NCBI GenBank assembly: GCA_934654585.1
Contig: CAKUGF010000001.1
Span: 124,001 to 188,000 of the forward strand
Reading direction: 5' to 3'
Length of the DNA stretch: 64,000 bases
From: an uncultured Collinsella sp.
Lineage (GTDB): Bacteria; Actinomycetota; Coriobacteriia; Coriobacteriales; Coriobacteriaceae
Part shown: positions 8,801 to 16,924 of the stretch, piece after piece
Numbering within the stretch: the first letter of the stretch is position 1
Layout: every line of letters starts with the position of its first letter
The notes under the pieces: model-generated
The model's input: the letters and a program-made list of their open reading frames with translations, nothing else
What the model was told of the DNA's origin: nothing
Databases searched by the model: none
Position numbers and translations under genes: made by a program

Positions 8801-10203
8801 GTAAACTGCTCGGTCCAATTGAGGTCGGTTCTTACCTGGAAGAGGGCCTTAATATTGCCGTATGCGGGGTCGTTGTTGTTGCCCCAGGTTTTGCCCACCC
8901 AATCGTAGGCGAGCGAGCCGTACAGCTGTGTGGCGATATCCATCGTGAACAGCAGCGTGCAATGGTGGCGAAGGAGCTTAGTGTTTCTTGGGTCGGTGCC
9001 CGAGCCAGCGCTCATGCTCTTGTACTGATTCCACTTCCCCTCCATCTCGTCGAGGTAGCGGTTTGCCTGCTTGGCGCCCGACTCGCGCGGCGACTTCTTC
9101 CAGTACTCCGGATCAGGGTTGCCCGAATCGTTCATGTAGCTGGCCGGTTTGTATCCGCCGCCAAACAGTACGTACCCGGCAAACGAGAAATCGAAGAGAA
9201 TCGGAAACGTGGGAATCCAGCAGGTGAACTTGTTGCCGCCGATGCCGGGGAACGCCGCGGGGAAATCAAACGGAGTGATCTCTTGATCCATGGTGGTGGG
9301 AATGATGGTGGTCGAGCCCGATTCCGCCTTTGCGGCCGGCGCGGTGACAACGGCCATGGGGGAGGAAAGCGTGTAGGTTTTGCCCTGATAGTCGAGGACA
9401 AAGCGCAGCTTGCACCCTTCTTCCAGAAGGCCCGATGCCGCATCGAGGAACTTGTCTTCGAGCGTGAATGTTGCCAGATCGTCCGCGCCCGTTGCACTGG
9501 CCTTGATCTGGCCAATCTGCGTGACGGTTTCGGGTGAGCCGCCCGCGGCAGGCGTCACTTTGTCGATGCGCAGCGTTGCCTGCCCGCCCTGCGGCAGGTG
9601 GGCCTGTACAGTGAAGGCGTGCGTGTCGGGCTGCGCATTCGCTGCATCGTCTTTGGGCATCGCCATGAATGTGGCGTCGGCGTACTGGATGTCCCACTCA
9701 TCAAACGTGAGTTGGCGAAAGTACGGCTCACCATCGGAGAGCGGACGCGTGGGAGCGGTAATGGCGGTGCCGCCCTGGATGCGCGCGAGGGGGATCTCGA
9801 CATCGCGGTAGCCTGGCATGCTGATGGAGATGCCGCCGTTAAAGTCGTACGCGTCGAGAAGCGTCGCCTCGTCCACGTAGCCTTCCGAAAGCGGGGCAAC
9901 CTCAAAGATGGCCGTGCCTTCGTCATCGGTGGTGGCGGTGAGCTGCTTGCCTGCGGCATAGCGCGACGTTAGTGTGACCTGGGCACCCGTGATGGGCGTA
10001 TTCTTGTTGGCGACGTCGACCACGACCACGCCGAACATGGTGCGCGAGAGAACGAGCACCTTGAAGGGGTCTTCTTCGTCGGCATAGGCTTCGGTGGGCG
10101 CGAACGGTAATATGAAGGCGTTTGCGCTTCCCGGCACGTGCGGCAACATAATGCTCGCTAGCGAGGACGCTCCGGCAACAAGTAACGAACGGCGATCAAG
10201 CAT
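5836..10203 (-). CDS. Giant Tat-exported, sortase-anchored surface protein (1455 aa)
   Basis: The start has a twin-arginine-like signal (DRRSLLVAGASS, hydrophobic run, AxA near residue 30-42). Residues ~55-100 look like a CarboxypepD_reg/CnaB-type beta domain (NTPITGAQVTLTSRY...TDDEGTAIFEV). The long centre is beta-rich with no enzyme motif that I recognise. The C-terminus is a Gly/Ser/Asn linker, an LAGTG sorting motif, a hydrophobic Ala-rich helix and a basic SARR stop. This is the order of a wall-anchored protein with the LAxTG variant common in Coriobacteriia. A GGGAG site precedes the ATG at 10203. The LuxR-type regulator upstream on the same strand is a candidate controller. Adhesin or host-interaction function is only a guess. 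Confidence 0.88.
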   Translation of the reverse strand: MLDRRSLLVAGASSLASIMLPHVPGSANAFILPFAPTEAYADEEDPFKVLVLSRTMFGVVVVDVANKNTPITGAQVTLTSRYAAGKQLTATTDDEGTAIFEVAPLSEGYVDEATLLDAYDFNGGISISMPGYRDVEIPLARIQGGTAITAPTRPLSDGEPYFRQLTFDEWDIQYADATFMAMPKDDAANAQPDTHAFTVQAHLPQGGQATLRIDKVTPAAGGSPETVTQIGQIKASATGADDLATFTLEDKFLDAASGLLEEGCKLRFVLDYQGKTYTLSSPMAVVTAPAAKAESGSTTIIPTTMDQEITPFDFPAAFPGIGGNKFTCWIPTFPILFDFSFAGYVLFGGGYKPASYMNDSGNPDPEYWKKSPRESGAKQANRYLDEMEGKWNQYKSMSAGSGTDPRNTKLLRHHCTLLFTMDIATQLYGSLAYDWVGKTWGNNNDPAYGNIKALFQVRTDLNWTEQFTLGPVPFFLNVNPWVLAKLALAVGAHTHGSGAAFFKNISLDYSNTSGSFTIQIGLAVTFGAGVAGVASSAVRGAASLTLFIGYEKADGHQLPRLRVGADVDVDVMLQFVMFKWTTKAWSGSWPTLLDSWNMSVNNGNQYVRQHSELALGGDTPYTLDACSGATGNAESGGVPKFIASATIVTNAELLACAEVAATAANVAPAVRDWEQAVTRIELDADAESDDTGQVEHFVHALMKNDENAAPMYKYTYIRQATNVVADPNANSAGVSEDERGGIKPSSDNVLFHGVLSEAHMKFAEIAGVECLFRIASVRYGEDGRSRLVVHTKANGAWSTPMPVDFPLGFGEGDVERGGTFDYDFDVVEYTDGRENQDAYVLLVSGERPEGDATRFDTASTAGILSVVRLRISNDGVRVISHTSWRSISRGRLQEDGYHCLQCPRITVGKTLVDGRLSGAYLHRRGATAEKALGTEAEVALECFTLWSDDLGDSLTFRQVLRFPQAPSSIELGAPENINGKMVVPVAYETASGCGCASYAVIGQSIAGWGVMSPDATVPHAVPWPQHTGFLATVNEQLQHITWTRGATAFASEPVGAAGCGPASFSASNNGRCLMYVENTDGKVGQTYDEEGNPVAVMGKHFRIFASTLERDLFTEPFVMCELDHPVDQITTFLTSGGMLSALATHIVSAEQSKAELHGIEVPLVACATPLGAIANLGAVVPGAASEPFTVTVRNDGNTLLTAGTIDLYREGSNQPFSSASIGFGANARMASIYDPELAEDASANDMAHVKYAVETLGARFATHPLVADNGNAVLAPGCTAQFRMSFAIPESWGDEVGKRVTLYAKARDLVALDPVTLEEIRPGANSALSAVLHELHAPDAACERAEVLVGVSSNADTTGLHDAPMTVDGDGGSSGGGSGTGGSSGGSGSGSGKGNDNNKRSGKAGALAGTGDSNVPLTAAAAALAAAGAGLVAYSARRTALENDTADEVNSDKPR

Positions 10204-10359
10204 CTTGGGCTCCCATCCCGCAAATATCGGTGGAAATAATCAAATTATGCGAGAAGGTGTCCTGTCGCGGTAGTGCCGTTCGAGGGGCAAAATGTCCAAA
10301 TGCGAATGCGGAAGCGCGGGAGCGCTGGGGTGCGTGTGGCGTGTTTGGCAGGCGGTCCG

Positions 10360-11364
10360 CTAGCGCAACATGTGGGCAACCAGCTCGGCGCGAGTTCCGA
10401 TACCAAGCTTGGCATACACGCCGGACAGGCGGTTTTTAACGGTGCCTGGCGATACTTCCATATGGCGTGCGATTTCGGCGTTGGTCCATCCGCGGCAGGC
10501 GAGCATGGCCATGGTGAATTCCGTGGTGGTTAGATCGTCAGCCACATCCTCGCCCGAGTCGGGGTTGTGGATGCGTCGCCATCCGTAGCTAAAGCGGTAC
10601 GTGATCTCGATGATGCGTGCGAAATCGTCGGGGTATTGCTGTTTTAGGCACGCCTCGATAAGTCCCTGCAAAAGGCCATGGTGCTCGCCGATGAGCTCGA
10701 TAAGGCCGTCGGGGCGTGCGATGCTCCAAGCAGTTTCGAAATGCGTCTTTGCGGCGTCGACGTTTTTGAGACTCATGCAGGCCATTGAGGCTGACAGATG
10801 CAGGAACAGCTCCGAGATGGGATAACTTTCCTGTTTCATGATCAGGGCGTTTTCCGCCATGCCCAGGCTACGGCCATATTCGCCTCGTAGGTACAGGGCA
10901 TGCGCCATCACGTAACTGGCGAACAGGCGCAGGCCTTCGGGCAGATGTGCCGCAAGTGGATAAAACTCTTCGGCAGAATACGGGGAAGGCAGGTGCAACA
11001 GGACACTTGCGGCCGAGGCGAACAGGATATGCATGGCGTGGACGGCGGGCGATTCCTCGTCAGTTGGCGTATCGAGGATACCCGCAAGGCAACGGCGGGC
11101 ATCGGCGATACGGTTGAGCGACAGGCTGGCATATCCGCAGATGAAGCATGCGGAATAGCGCAGTGCGGGGTCGGTGGCGTCAAGATAGGGGCGTGCCGTC
11201 GCGGCGGCGAGCGTGGCCTGTCCGCGAAAGTACAGCGCTTCTGCCGTGGCGATGGCGCGCGAATCGGGGTCGGAAATGCCTGCAACCGCGGCGTCAATCT
11301 GCCCCGGCACAAAGGCAGTGCACATCAACGGCATGGGAACGCGTGAGCAGCCATCGCAGTTCAT
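10360..11364 (-). CDS. LuxR-type HTH transcriptional regulator (334 aa)
   Basis: The last ~65 residues are a LuxR/GerE helix-turn-helix: LTTTEFTMAMLACRGWTNAEIARHMEVSPGTVKNRLSGVYAKLG. The rest is alpha-helical and TPR-like, with repeated helix pairs such as YLRGEYGRSLGMAENALIM and DAAKTHFETAWSIA. No receiver domain or P-loop is present. The ATG at 11364 has AGGGAG upstream; the frame stays open far into guaA on the other strand, but that extension is an artefact. It sits 156 bp upstream of, and co-directional with, the giant surface protein. Coriobacteriia carry many such orphan LuxR regulators, often beside the gene they control. Confidence 0.88.
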   Translation of the reverse strand: MNCDGCSRVPMPLMCTAFVPGQIDAAVAGISDPDSRAIATAEALYFRGQATLAAATARPYLDATDPALRYSACFICGYASLSLNRIADARRCLAGILDTPTDEESPAVHAMHILFASAASVLLHLPSPYSAEEFYPLAAHLPEGLRLFASYVMAHALYLRGEYGRSLGMAENALIMKQESYPISELFLHLSASMACMSLKNVDAAKTHFETAWSIARPDGLIELIGEHHGLLQGLIEACLKQQYPDDFARIIEITYRFSYGWRRIHNPDSGEDVADDLTTTEFTMAMLACRGWTNAEIARHMEVSPGTVKNRLSGVYAKLGIGTRAELVAHMLR

Positions 11365-11661
11365 CTTCCATCTCCCTTCAGCTGGCAACAGTAGCAGCAA
11401 TTGTACTCTTGTTGCTCGGGACTGGAATTTGTGGGTATCGCCCACGATTGTGCCAAACGTATAAAGGAAGAGTTTATTGGCGATGCTTCCAAGGTGGCTA
11501 TCGAAGCCTATCTGACCTCGGAATAAAGAAATATTGCCGCCCCTGTAAAAAGCTCTGCTGCAGCGATGGGAAACGGACCTCGCTCTGCATATAATGAGGT
11601 CATATGACGGTGCGTTTGCATATGCGCAACGCATTTCCATCGAACCGAAAAGGAGCTCTGC
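11365..11661. promoter_or_regulatory. Divergent promoter region between luxR-type gene and guaA
   Basis: This 297-bp region is less GC-rich than its neighbours. A TATAAT box at 11590-11595 lies ~65 bp before guaA, but no clear -35 stands 17 bp upstream. A 40-codon open stretch without a convincing start ends at the TAA near 11526 and looks like chance or a gene remnant. Confidence 0.45.
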
Positions 11662-12642
11662 ATGGATCCCAACAAGCGTCCCGACGACATGGTGCGCATC
11701 ACCACTCCCGAACTTGCCCAGGCGTTCATCGATGAGCAGGTCACCGCAATCCGTGAGCAGATCGGTGACAAGAAGGTCCTGCTGGCCCTTTCCGGCGGCG
11801 TCGACAGCTCGGTCGTCGCAGCGCTGCTCATCAAGGCCATCGGCAAGCAGCTCGTCTGCGTGCACGTGAACCATGGCCTCATGCGTAAGGGCGAGAGCGA
11901 GCAGGTTGTTGACGTCTTTAAGAACCAGATGGACGCCAACCTGGTCTACGTTGACGCTACTGATCGCTTCCTGGACAAGCTCGTCGATGTGGACGAGCCC
12001 GAGGCCAAGCGCAAGATTATCGGCGCCGAGTTCATTCGCGTGTTCGAGGAGGAGGCCCGCAAGGTTGGCGATGAGGTCAGCTTCCTCGCCCAGGGCACCA
12101 TCTATCCCGACATTCTTGAGTCCCAAGACGGCGTGAAGGCCCATCACAACGTGGGCGGCCTGCCCGATGACCTGCAGTTTGAGCTCTGCGAGCCCGTCAA
12201 GCTGCTGTACAAGGACGAGGTCCGCGTTGTCGGCCGCGAGCTCGGCCTGCCCGAGAACATGGTCGAGCGCCAGCCGTTCCCCGGCCCCGGCCTGGGCGTT
12301 CGCTGCCTTGGTGCCATCACACGCGATCGTCTTGAGGCGTTGCGCGAGGCCGATGCCATCGTGCGCGAGGAGATTGACAAGGCCGGTCTGACCATCTGGC
12401 AGTACTTTGCCGTCGTGCCCGATTTCCGCGCTACCGGCGTGCGCGAGGGCAAGCGCGCCTACGATTGGCCCTGCATCATCCGTTGCATCAACACCGTTGA
12501 CGTCATGACTGCCGAGGTGCCCGAGCTCGACTGGGCGCTGCTCAAGCGTATTACCGCCCGTGTCACCGCCGAGGTTCCTGGCATCTGCCGCGTCTGCTAC
12601 GACCTGACCCCCAAGCCCGTCGGCACGGTGGAGTGGGAGTAA
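11662..12642 (+). CDS. guaA: GMP synthase ATP-pyrophosphatase subunit, stand-alone (326 aa)
   Basis: The protein matches the C-terminal two-thirds of GMP synthase: the PP-loop SGGVDSS at 44-50, DATDRFLDKLVDV, QGTIYPDILES, KAHHNVGGLP and the dimerisation domain ending GTVEWE. It converts XMP to GMP using ATP and ammonia. The usual ~190-residue N-terminal glutamine amidotransferase domain is absent. The start (GGAGCTCTGC then ATG at 11662) has a good ribosome site and the N-terminus is complete, so this is not a truncation by the window. Such split enzymes are the norm in Archaea. The amidotransferase subunit is not in this window, and a full-length guaA elsewhere cannot be excluded. Confidence 0.9.
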   Translation: MDPNKRPDDMVRITTPELAQAFIDEQVTAIREQIGDKKVLLALSGGVDSSVVAALLIKAIGKQLVCVHVNHGLMRKGESEQVVDVFKNQMDANLVYVDATDRFLDKLVDVDEPEAKRKIIGAEFIRVFEEEARKVGDEVSFLAQGTIYPDILESQDGVKAHHNVGGLPDDLQFELCEPVKLLYKDEVRVVGRELGLPENMVERQPFPGPGLGVRCLGAITRDRLEALREADAIVREEIDKAGLTIWQYFAVVPDFRATGVREGKRAYDWPCIIRCINTVDVMTAEVPELDWALLKRITARVTAEVPGICRVCYDLTPKPVGTVEWE

Positions 12643-12674
12643 GCTTCTACTCTTTTGGGCGAATTGCATTGACA

Positions 12675-12717
12675 GAGAGGGGTCCCGCGCAAACGTGTGC
12701 GGGACCCCTCTCGTTTT
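12675..12717 (+). terminator. Strong terminator between convergent guaA and kinase gene
   Basis: A perfect 14-bp stem (GAGAGGGGTCCCGC and its complement) is followed by GTTTT. Its position between two converging genes means it may serve both, although the minus-strand T-run is weak. Confidence 0.85.
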
Positions 12718-13867
12718 ACTGTTCGGTTGACGCTGCGGTCCGTTTTGGAAGGGTCGTGAGCATGGTAGTCCCGTTCTTGGAACTCGCTTCGACCTCAACC
12801 GTGCCTCCGTGCAGCGCTGCAATCTCCCAAACAAGTGCTAGCCCGAGTCCTGCGCCGCCATATGCCCTGCTACGGGATTTATCCAGGCGAAAGAACGGCT
12901 GGAAGATGCTCTCACGGTACTGCTCGGGTATTCCCGGGCCCTGATCCTCGACTCGTAGGAACACGTGGCTGTTGTTATCGCAGATGGAGACGTTGACAGT
13001 CGAGCTGGGACGGCTGTAACGGATGGCATTTTCGACCAGGTTAAACACCAGCCGATAGAGGAGCGTGTCGCTTCCGATTATCAAAGCGCCTCCACTGCAA
13101 TTGAGGACGATGTCTTTATGCTCGGCAAGTGGCGCAAGGTCGGTGAGGACTTCTTCGGACAAGGGGCCAAGTTCGACATGGTCCTCGCAAGGAACGCTGC
13201 GGAGCTCACTCATCTCGAGCAATACCTTGGTCATTCGCGACATTCGCTCGATTTGTTCTTGTAGCAGGCCGAGCAGCTCGGCTGTTTGGGGTTGCGATGT
13301 GGGGTGCTCGGAGACAAACAGTTCAATCTGTGCTTGCATAAGGGCGAGCGGGGTGCGCAGCTCGTGTGCGGCGTTGCCGGTAAACTGACGCTGTGCAGAG
13401 AACCCTTCGCCAAGACGGGCGATCATGTCGTTGAAAGAGGCGCTGCATCGTTGTAGTTCGGCGGGCACATCTTCGCTGAGTCTGATTTCGCTTAGGTTGT
13501 CAGGCTGCACGCGCTCTACCTGGGCGGCAAAACCCCGTAGCGGCTTGAGCGCGCCGCCGCTCACAAAGTATGCCAGCACGCCGCCAAGTAGCGTGACTCC
13601 AGCCGTGATGCACCAGGCTGTTGCGCTAAAAGATTCCTGTGCGTCGTTTACGACGATCGTGACCTCGTCATCGAGGGCTGTTTTTGTTGGGTCAAACGCC
13701 TGGGGCGAATCCACACCGGCTGTGTTAAAGGCCGAGATGTCGCTGCCGATGGCATCCATGTAGCGCATGCCCGTATAGCCGACCAAGCAGTTCGTTAGTA
13801 CGCACGCCGCGCACGTGAGCAGCGCCGTCATGATCGTTATGCGCCATTGCAGCGAAAGCCTTTTCAT
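12716..13867 (-). CDS. Two-component sensor histidine kinase (383 aa)
   Basis: Two membrane helices (about 11-33 and 84-106) bracket a short ~50-residue extracytoplasmic loop. A HAMP-like linker follows, then the H-box GNAAHELRTPLAL, N-box NLVENAIRYS, G1 DQGPGIP, F-box FFRLDKSRS and G2 GGAGLGLAL. All catalytic boxes are intact. Its ATG overlaps the stop of the response-regulator gene in an ATGA, so the two are translationally coupled. The system diverges from the CXXC peptide/Fe-S/TlpA operon, which is a plausible target; a redox or envelope signal would fit, but this is inference. Confidence 0.93.
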   Translation of the reverse strand: MKRLSLQWRITIMTALLTCAACVLTNCLVGYTGMRYMDAIGSDISAFNTAGVDSPQAFDPTKTALDDEVTIVVNDAQESFSATAWCITAGVTLLGGVLAYFVSGGALKPLRGFAAQVERVQPDNLSEIRLSEDVPAELQRCSASFNDMIARLGEGFSAQRQFTGNAAHELRTPLALMQAQIELFVSEHPTSQPQTAELLGLLQEQIERMSRMTKVLLEMSELRSVPCEDHVELGPLSEEVLTDLAPLAEHKDIVLNCSGGALIIGSDTLLYRLVFNLVENAIRYSRPSSTVNVSICDNNSHVFLRVEDQGPGIPEQYRESIFQPFFRLDKSRSRAYGGAGLGLALVWEIAALHGGTVEVEASSKNGTTMLTTLPKRTAASTEQ

Positions 13868-14538
13868 TCGCCATCCTCCATAACGTAGCCCTCTCCAATC
13901 CGATTGCGAATCGGGTCGTATCCCAAAGCGCTGCGCAACTTTTTTCGGAGCGACGAGATGTGAACGCGGGTTGCGTTGCTAAAGCTGTTCACGGTGCTAT
14001 CCCAGACGTGTTCGATAAGCTCCTCTTGGCTTACCGGTCGCCCCTGATTAAGCATCAGGTATTCCAGGATTCCCGTTTCCTTGCGTGTAAGAGATAGAGC
14101 CTCGCTGTCCACGGAAGCGATGCGCGCCTTGGTGTCAAAGCTGAGCTTTCCGCAGGTTAATACTATGTCGCTTTGTGCGAAGCGCCTGAGGGTAAGGCTG
14201 CGGATCCTTGCCGCAAGTTCGTCCAGATGAAACGGCTTGGTAAGGTAATCGTTGGCGCCGGTATCGAGTCCGGCGACTTTATCGGATACTTCGCCACGCG
14301 CGGACAGAATCAGTACCTTGGTCTCGCAGTCGGTTTTCCTAAGTTCCCTGAGTACGGTCATGCCGTCGATACGGGGAAGATTGAGGTCGAGCACCACGAG
14401 GTCAAAGACTTCGACGCCCAGCAGGTCGAGTGCCTCCTGCCCATCATGGCAGCAGTCGACGCTGTATGCCAGGTTTCGCAAGCTGCGTGCGATTGTGTCG
14501 CACAGTGCTCGCTCGTCTTCGACGATCAAAATATGCAT
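13864..14538 (-). CDS. OmpR/PhoB-family response regulator (224 aa)
   Basis: The receiver domain has the acidic pair ED at 7-8, the phospho-acceptor Asp51 (LVVLDLNLP) and Lys in YLTKPF. The C-terminal winged helix includes LSLTRKETGILEYLMLNQGRPVSQEELIEHVW and ATRVHISSLRKKL. The ATG at 14538 is preferred over an upstream one at 14556 because AAGGAG sits 8 nt before it. It forms an operon with the kinase that follows. Confidence 0.93.
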   Translation of the reverse strand: MHILIVEDERALCDTIARSLRNLAYSVDCCHDGQEALDLLGVEVFDLVVLDLNLPRIDGMTVLRELRKTDCETKVLILSARGEVSDKVAGLDTGANDYLTKPFHLDELAARIRSLTLRRFAQSDIVLTCGKLSFDTKARIASVDSEALSLTRKETGILEYLMLNQGRPVSQEELIEHVWDSTVNSFSNATRVHISSLRKKLRSALGYDPIRNRIGEGYVMEDGE

Positions 14539-14628
14539 AACAGGCTCCTTGCACATTCCAAATCGCGCTTAACACGGATTTTATGGTCGATATGGTCCAA
14601 TGGTCGCGTAACGAAAGGAGTGGTCAGG

Positions 14629-14775
14629 TTGTTTAAAGCGGTAAAACCCGTGGTACAGGTCGCTTTGTTGATCGTCGGAATTGCCATGGTGTGCTTTGGC
14701 GTTATGCGTGGCGAGGCGGATGCCGTGCTGGCCAAAGCGATTAGGCTGTGCTTGGAGTGTATCGGAATTGGATAA
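14629..14775 (+). CDS. CD1871A-family CXXC-motif small membrane protein (48 aa)
   Basis: A TTG start at 14629 follows GAAAGGAG at the right distance; GTG at 14620 overlaps that site and is less likely. The peptide has one hydrophobic helix (VVQVALLIVGIAMVCFGVM) and ends AKAIRLCLECIGIG, the hallmark C-x2-C tail of the CD1871A family. In Clostridia this tiny protein stands immediately before the same Fe-S membrane protein and thioredoxin-like lipoprotein as here. Its stop overlaps the start of the next gene. Its role is presumably in a membrane electron or disulfide relay. Confidence 0.85.
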   Translation: MFKAVKPVVQVALLIVGIAMVCFGVMRGEADAVLAKAIRLCLECIGIG

Positions 14776-15670
14776 AAGAGAAAACACTGCGTCGCATGTT
14801 TTGACCCGATTTCGCGGATTCATTCAGGCGGCGGCGACGCTTATCACCAACATTCACCTGCCAAACTTTGCCAAAGGCAGCATCTATCAGGGTGCGGGAA
14901 AAACAGTCTGTGTACCTGGGCTTAACTGCTATTCGTGCCCCGCGGCATCGGGTGCGTGCCCCATTGGGTCGTTCCAGTCGGTGGTGGGTTCATCTAAGTT
15001 CAACTTTTCTTACTATGTCACCGGTACGCTCATTTTGCTCGGCGTGCTGCTGGGACGCTTTGTATGCGGCTTTCTGTGTCCGTTTGGCTGGCTGCAGGAG
15101 CTGCTTCACAAGATTCCCGGCAAAAAGCTTTCGACAAAAAGGCTCAAGGCGCTTACGTATATCAAATACGTTGTGCTGCTGTTTGCCGTGGTAGTGCTGC
15201 CCGTGCTGGTGGTCAACGATGTGGGGATGGGCGATCCGTTCTTTTGCAAATACGTCTGTCCGCAGGGTGTGCTCGAGGGCGCCATTCCGCTGGCCATTGC
15301 CAACGCCGGCATTCGATCTGCACTGGGGCAGCTCTTTACCTGGAAACTTGTCGTTCTCATTGTCGTAGTGGTGCTGAGCGTTTTGTTCTATCGCCCCTTC
15401 TGCAAATGGATTTGTCCGCTCGGCGCGTTCTATGCGCTCATGAATAAGGTGTCCCTGCTGGGGATTCGGGTCGATGCATGCAAATGCGTCTCGTGCGGCA
15501 AGTGTTCAAAGGTTTGTCAGATGGACGTCGATGTGACCCGCGCACCCAATCATGCCGAATGTATCCGGTGCGGAAAGTGCATTGGGGCCTGTCCCGTCGA
15601 TGCCATCAGCTATCGCTATGGCCTGGATGTGTCGGCGGAAAAGCTCCCCCTGACCGCCGATAAAAAGTAA
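14768..15670 (+). CDS. 4Fe-4S membrane ferredoxin of the NapH/YccM type (300 aa)
   Basis: A TTG start at 14768 with GGAG upstream overlaps the preceding stop. Membrane spans alternate with Cys motifs: CYSCPAASGACPIG near the N-terminus, CGFLCPFGWLQE, CKYVCPQG and CKWICPLGAF. Two [4Fe-4S] ferredoxin motifs close the protein, CVSCGKCSKVC and CIRCGKCIGACP. NapH/YccM-like proteins pass electrons between quinol or cytoplasmic donors and partners across the membrane. With the CXXC peptide and the TlpA-like lipoprotein it likely forms a relay that delivers reductant outward. Confidence 0.9.
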   Translation: MDKRENTASHVLTRFRGFIQAAATLITNIHLPNFAKGSIYQGAGKTVCVPGLNCYSCPAASGACPIGSFQSVVGSSKFNFSYYVTGTLILLGVLLGRFVCGFLCPFGWLQELLHKIPGKKLSTKRLKALTYIKYVVLLFAVVVLPVLVVNDVGMGDPFFCKYVCPQGVLEGAIPLAIANAGIRSALGQLFTWKLVVLIVVVVLSVLFYRPFCKWICPLGAFYALMNKVSLLGIRVDACKCVSCGKCSKVCQMDVDVTRAPNHAECIRCGKCIGACPVDAISYRYGLDVSAEKLPLTADKK

Positions 15671-15700
15671 AACAAGCTTCGACAAAACGGAGGAATGACC

Positions 15701-16672
15701 ATGAAGCTTTCTAAGATTGCGGCCCTGTTTATGGTGCCGGTGCTGGCCTTGTGCCTTGTGGCATGTTCGGCGCCCGGTGGCAATGCGAGCGAATCTGCGA
15801 GTTCCGATCCTAAGATCGCAGAACTCACTGCGCAGAAGCCGGCCAATGCCGACGAGGCCGCCGAGCTGTATGCGAAGCTCATGCAGAAGGAGAACGAGAT
15901 CTTTTCGAGTGATAACGCGCTGTGGGAAAAGGTATTCAATGCGGCAAATAAAGACTCGGCAATGATTGAGGACGGTAGCAATTACGGCGATTTCCTGCTC
16001 AAGACCATCGACGGCGCCAAGGATGAGTTCACGGCGGATGAGCTTAAGACGCTCAAGGTCGGTGCACAGCAGATCAAGGAGATCGAGGACAAGCTCGAGA
16101 GCCTGGAGAAGGAGTTCCCCGGCTGTGGAAGCACGCCGAGTGCAGGCGAGAGCGTCGACGCTTCGACCGCTGGCATGACGGCTGGTGCCAATGCTTCGAG
16201 CGAGGCGACGAAGTTCCCTAGCTTTACGGGCAAGGACCTGGACGGCAACGACGTGAGCAGCGACGAGCTGTTCTCTAAGAACAAGGTCACCGTCATGAAC
16301 TTTTGGTTCACCACTTGCAAGCCATGCGTGGGCGAGCTGGGCGATCTTGAGGATCTGAATGAAGAGCTTGCCGAGAAGGGCGGCCAGGTCGTGGGCGTCA
16401 ATTCCTTTACGCTCGATGGCAACAAGGACGAGATTGCAGATGCCAAGGACGTGCTGAGCAAGAAGGGCGTGACATATAAGAACATCTGGTTCAAGTCGGA
16501 CAGCGAGGCCGGCAAGTTTACATCAAATCTGTTCTCGTTCCCGACAACCTACGTTATCGACCAGAACGGCAACATCGTAGGGGAGCCCATCGTAGGCGCC
16601 ATCAGCTCCGCCGAGCAGCGCGCAGCGCTCGACAAGCTTATCGACCAGGCGCTGGCGAATAGCGGGCAGTAA
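15701..16672 (+). CDS. TlpA/ResA-like thioredoxin lipoprotein (323 aa)
   Basis: The lipobox LVAC places the lipidated Cys at 22. Residues ~30-150 are helical, and ~172-323 are a thioredoxin fold with the active site WFTTCKPC (Cys206/Cys209) and a cis-Pro segment FPTTYVID. ATG 15701 is chosen because GGAGG lies 7 nt upstream; ATG 15695 is too close. It is the last gene of the redox operon, 30 bp after the Fe-S protein, and is expected to reduce disulfides outside the membrane using electrons from that protein. A terminator follows at 16752. Confidence 0.9.
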   Translation: MKLSKIAALFMVPVLALCLVACSAPGGNASESASSDPKIAELTAQKPANADEAAELYAKLMQKENEIFSSDNALWEKVFNAANKDSAMIEDGSNYGDFLLKTIDGAKDEFTADELKTLKVGAQQIKEIEDKLESLEKEFPGCGSTPSAGESVDASTAGMTAGANASSEATKFPSFTGKDLDGNDVSSDELFSKNKVTVMNFWFTTCKPCVGELGDLEDLNEELAEKGGQVVGVNSFTLDGNKDEIADAKDVLSKKGVTYKNIWFKSDSEAGKFTSNLFSFPTTYVIDQNGNIVGEPIVGAISSAEQRAALDKLIDQALANSGQ

Positions 16673-16751
16673 AAAACGCGTAAAGCATAGCGAAGATCGT
16701 GCGTCGCTGTACGAAGTAGCCCGTTGCCCTTCAAGATGAGCTCTGCCGTAA

Positions 16752-16779
16752 AGAGGCCCCGTTTGGGGCCTCTTTTTTT
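16752..16779 (+). terminator. Terminator of the redox operon
   Basis: The 9-bp stem AGAGGCCCC/GGGGCCTCT with a GTTT loop is followed by a run of seven T. Confidence 0.92.
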
Positions 16780-16924
16780 GGGCACCATCCCGTTCGTTTT
16801 TGCCCGGTTCGTTACATTCCTCACTGGTGCTGGCAAAAAATGGGGATAGAGTAGGACAAACGCGTCGAATACGAACGGCGGGGGAGAGCGGGCGAGGGCG
16901 CCCGCGTGGGAGAGGTTGCCGTCC

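Noticed and set aside
11408..11526. Short plus-strand frame of ~40 codons ending in IEAYLTSE
   Set aside because: No credible start codon with a ribosome site, and no family recognised. It may be a gene remnant, but evidence is too weak to list.
11365..12834. N-terminal extension of the LuxR regulator across guaA
   Set aside because: The frame is open by chance through the antisense of guaA. A ribosome site and protein-like start exist at 11364.
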